The notes under the pieces were generated by a model. The model saw only the letters and a list, made by a program, of their open reading frames with translations, was not told the DNA's origin and searched no databases. A stretch of 64,000 nucleotides of DNA from Cellulomonas soli. GTDB taxonomy: Bacteria; Actinomycetota; Actinomycetes; Actinomycetales; Cellulomonadaceae. The stretch covers positions 2,480,001 to 2,544,000 of the forward strand of contig NZ_JACBZJ010000001.1 in NCBI RefSeq assembly GCF_013409305.1, in the 5' to 3' direction. The first letter of the stretch is position 1. Every line of letters begins with the position of its first letter. The translations under genes were made by a program, and so were the position numbers. Of this stretch, positions 62,335 through 64,000 are shown piece by piece.

Positions 62335-64000
62335 GTGGCACGACCAGGCCAGAGCAGGTCCGGTCGCGCGCGCAGCGAGTCCGGCACCCCGCGTCGCCGG
62401 ACCACGCGCCGCCCCGACGAGGAGGGCATCATCCCGGTGCTCGCCGGGGTGGCCCGCGAGGTCGACAACGCCGTGCAGCGGCCCCCGACGCGTCCGGCGG
62501 TGCGCACGAAGTTCCAGGTCGTGGCGTTGCTGGTGCGCGAGGAGCGGGCCCGTGTGATCGCCGACCGCACGCTGACCGAGTCGAAGCGCACCCAGGAGCT
62601 GAAGCGGCTCGACGGTGTGGCGACGCAGCTGGCCAAGACCGCGGCGCGCGACACCTCGCTGCTGGCCCTGCTTGCGGAGGACGCCCGTGTCTCGGATGCG
62701 GCGCGCGCCTACAAGGCCACCGTGATGCGTGCCGGCGGCCTGGAGCCTCCCGAGGAGCCCGAGCCCGTCGCACCGACCGCGCCGGCGCCGGTGGCCGAGA
62801 ACCGGGTGGTGCCCCGCTCGGTGATCTCGCGGCAGCTGGCGAACCCGTTTCTGGCCCCCGACTTCGAGGCGGTTGCCGAGCGGCTCGCCGCGCGGCCACG
62901 ACGGCTGGCAGGCTGGGAGCTGCTCGAACCGCTGTTCCGCTCGTTCGAGGTCGCCGGCCCGGGTGCGCCCGCCTGCATGACGCTGCCCGAGGCCCGCTCC
63001 AAGGTCGTCCTGCCCGGGCGTGAGCTGATGCCGCACCAGGCGCAGGTGGTCGCGGCCACGGCGCGTGGTCACCGCACGTTCCTGCTCGCGGACGAGCCCG
63101 GGCTCGGCAAGACCGCCCAGGCGCTGCTGGCCGCACAGGCCGCCGACGCGTACCCGCTGCTGGTCGTCGTCCCCAACGTCGTCAAGACGAACTGGGCGCA
63201 CGAGGTCGGGCTGTGGACGCCGCTGCGTGCGGCCACGGTGGTGCACGGTGACGGCGAACAGGTCGATGCGTTCGCGGACGTCGTCATCGTCAACTACGAG
63301 CTGCTGGACCGGCACGTCGGCTGGCTCGGGAACCTCGGGTTCCGCGGCATGGTCGTCGACGAGGCGCACTTCATCAAGAACAAGGGCTCCCAGCGGTCCC
63401 AGCACGTGCTGGCGCTGTCCGAGCGGATCCGTGAGCGCACGTCCCGGCCGCTGCTCATGGCGCTCACCGGCACGCCGCTGATCAACGACATCGAGGACTT
63501 CCGGGCGATCTGGCAGTTCCTCGGCTGGATCGACGACACGATGCCGCTCGGCCCGCTGATGACGGCACTGGAGGAGACCGGGCTGACCCCGGCCGACCGG
63601 GAGTTCTCCGCTGCGGCCAGGGCGGCTGTGATCGACCGGGGCATCGTGCGCCGCCGCAAGGTGGACGTGGTCGCCGACATCCCTGCCCGTCGGGTGGCGG
63701 ACCTGCCGGTCGAGCTCGACGGTGCGGTCGGTCGGTCGATCCGTGCCGCCGAGGCCGCGCTGGCCAGCCGACTGGTCAGCCGCTACCGGGCCGGCCTGGA
63801 GGTGCGCACCGGAGGCGTCGTCGTCGACGGCATCGACCACGAGCTCGCCCGCCGGGTGGCCGCCGCCGAGCTCAAGGACTCCAACGAGCGGTCCACCGGC
63901 GACAACGTGTTCACGATGGTCCGCCGCATCGGCCAGGCCAAGGCCGGGCTGGCCGCCGACTACGCCGCCCAGCTGGCCCGCAACGTCGGCAAGGTCGTGT
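62335..64000 (+). CDS. SNF2/DEAD-like helicase (3' truncated by window edge)
   Basis: The frame starts at a GTG four bases after AAGGAGG (62324-62330) and is still open at the window end, so the first 555 residues are seen. The N-terminal 220 residues are basic, then helical, and unassigned (VARPGQSRSGRARSESG; LTESKRTQELKRLDGVATQ). The SNF2 ATPase begins with GRELMPHQAQVVAATARGHR: Walker A LLADEPGLGKTAQALLA, VVVPNVVKTNWAHEV, DEAH in MVVDEAHFIKNKGSQ, and motif III LTGTPLINDIEDFRAIWQFL. SNF2 proteins move along double-stranded DNA; in accessory DNA they are often parts of defence or restriction systems. It lies just right of attR, so it may belong to a second element. Confidence 0.88.
   Translation, partial: MARPGQSRSGRARSESGTPRRRTTRRPDEEGIIPVLAGVAREVDNAVQRPPTRPAVRTKFQVVALLVREERARVIADRTLTESKRTQELKRLDGVATQLAKTAARDTSLLALLAEDARVSDAARAYKATVMRAGGLEPPEEPEPVAPTAPAPVAENRVVPRSVISRQLANPFLAPDFEAVAERLAARPRRLAGWELLEPLFRSFEVAGPGAPACMTLPEARSKVVLPGRELMPHQAQVVAATARGHRTFLLADEPGLGKTAQALLAAQAADAYPLLVVVPNVVKTNWAHEVGLWTPLRAATVVHGDGEQVDAFADVVIVNYELLDRHVGWLGNLGFRGMVVDEAHFIKNKGSQRSQHVLALSERIRERTSRPLLMALTGTPLINDIEDFRAIWQFLGWIDDTMPLGPLMTALEETGLTPADREFSAAARAAVIDRGIVRRRKVDVVADIPARRVADLPVELDGAVGRSIRAAEAALASRLVSRYRAGLEVRTGGVVVDGIDHELARRVAAAELKDSNERSTGDNVFTMVRRIGQAKAGLAADYAAQLARNVGKVV

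Overview
The window comes from a GC-rich, motile actinobacterium, most likely a Cellulomonas-like member of the Micrococcales. The evidence is the very GC-rich codon use, frequent GTG starts, a DtxR-type iron regulator, a mycobacterial-type SerC, an LAxTG (sortase E type) surface protein, a c-di-AMP riboswitch ahead of an NlpC/P60 hydrolase, and plant-glycoside enzymes. The genus is an inference; no marker gene in the window settles it.

Bases 3-13798 (+) are a chemotaxis block. The 3' part of a ChvE-like sugar-binding protein gene overlaps the first of five tandem chemoreceptor (MCP) genes. These are followed by cheB, cheR and two CheY-CheX-type pairs. CheA, CheW and CheD are not in the window. 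Bases 13804-38480 are mostly chromosomal housekeeping: a low-molecular-weight tyrosine phosphatase, a purine permease, an Escherichia-type UDP-glucose dehydrogenase, a MarR/MFS pair with a clear operator, a DUF4012 protein, an LAxTG surface protein, serC, dtxR, the riboswitch-controlled NlpC/P60 protein, an HNH protein, a universal stress protein, an Lrp regulator, a membrane CAP protein, ddaH-rocD (methylarginine/ornithine breakdown), an aldo/keto reductase, OsmC, VanZ and MmpL.

Bases 38655-41256 hold a three-gene ABC importer of the cystine/polar amino acid type. It sits behind what looks like a leaderless 24-residue peptide ending in three Cys codons, a likely cysteine-sensing attenuator. 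Bases 41304-43564 are a scrap zone: a TetR 3' fragment, an SDR fragment, a dead IS256-type transposase, and an intact operon for a secreted glycine-rich protein with a two-helix membrane partner. Bases 43646-50726 form a TetR-controlled glycoside operon (transporter, GH1, nucleoside-hydrolase-like protein, GH78 alpha-L-rhamnosidase). Bases 50791-55521 form an electrophile/quinone-response cluster (quinone reductase, alpha/beta hydrolase, SDR, old yellow enzyme, TetR) whose two promoters share the operator CTCA-N4-TGAG.

At 55714 lies tRNA-Arg(CCU). Its last 32 bases, plus 3 more, are repeated at 62115 with one mismatch, so 55755-62149 is read as a 6.4-kb integrative island. It carries a decayed tyrosine integrase and excisionase, an HTH/nucleotidyltransferase toxin-antitoxin-like pair, and a three-gene minus-strand cargo (PIN-like nuclease candidate, unknown protein, Cys-rich double zinc-finger-like protein) that I cannot assign to a described system. 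The window ends inside an SNF2-type helicase gene that has no stop codon here.
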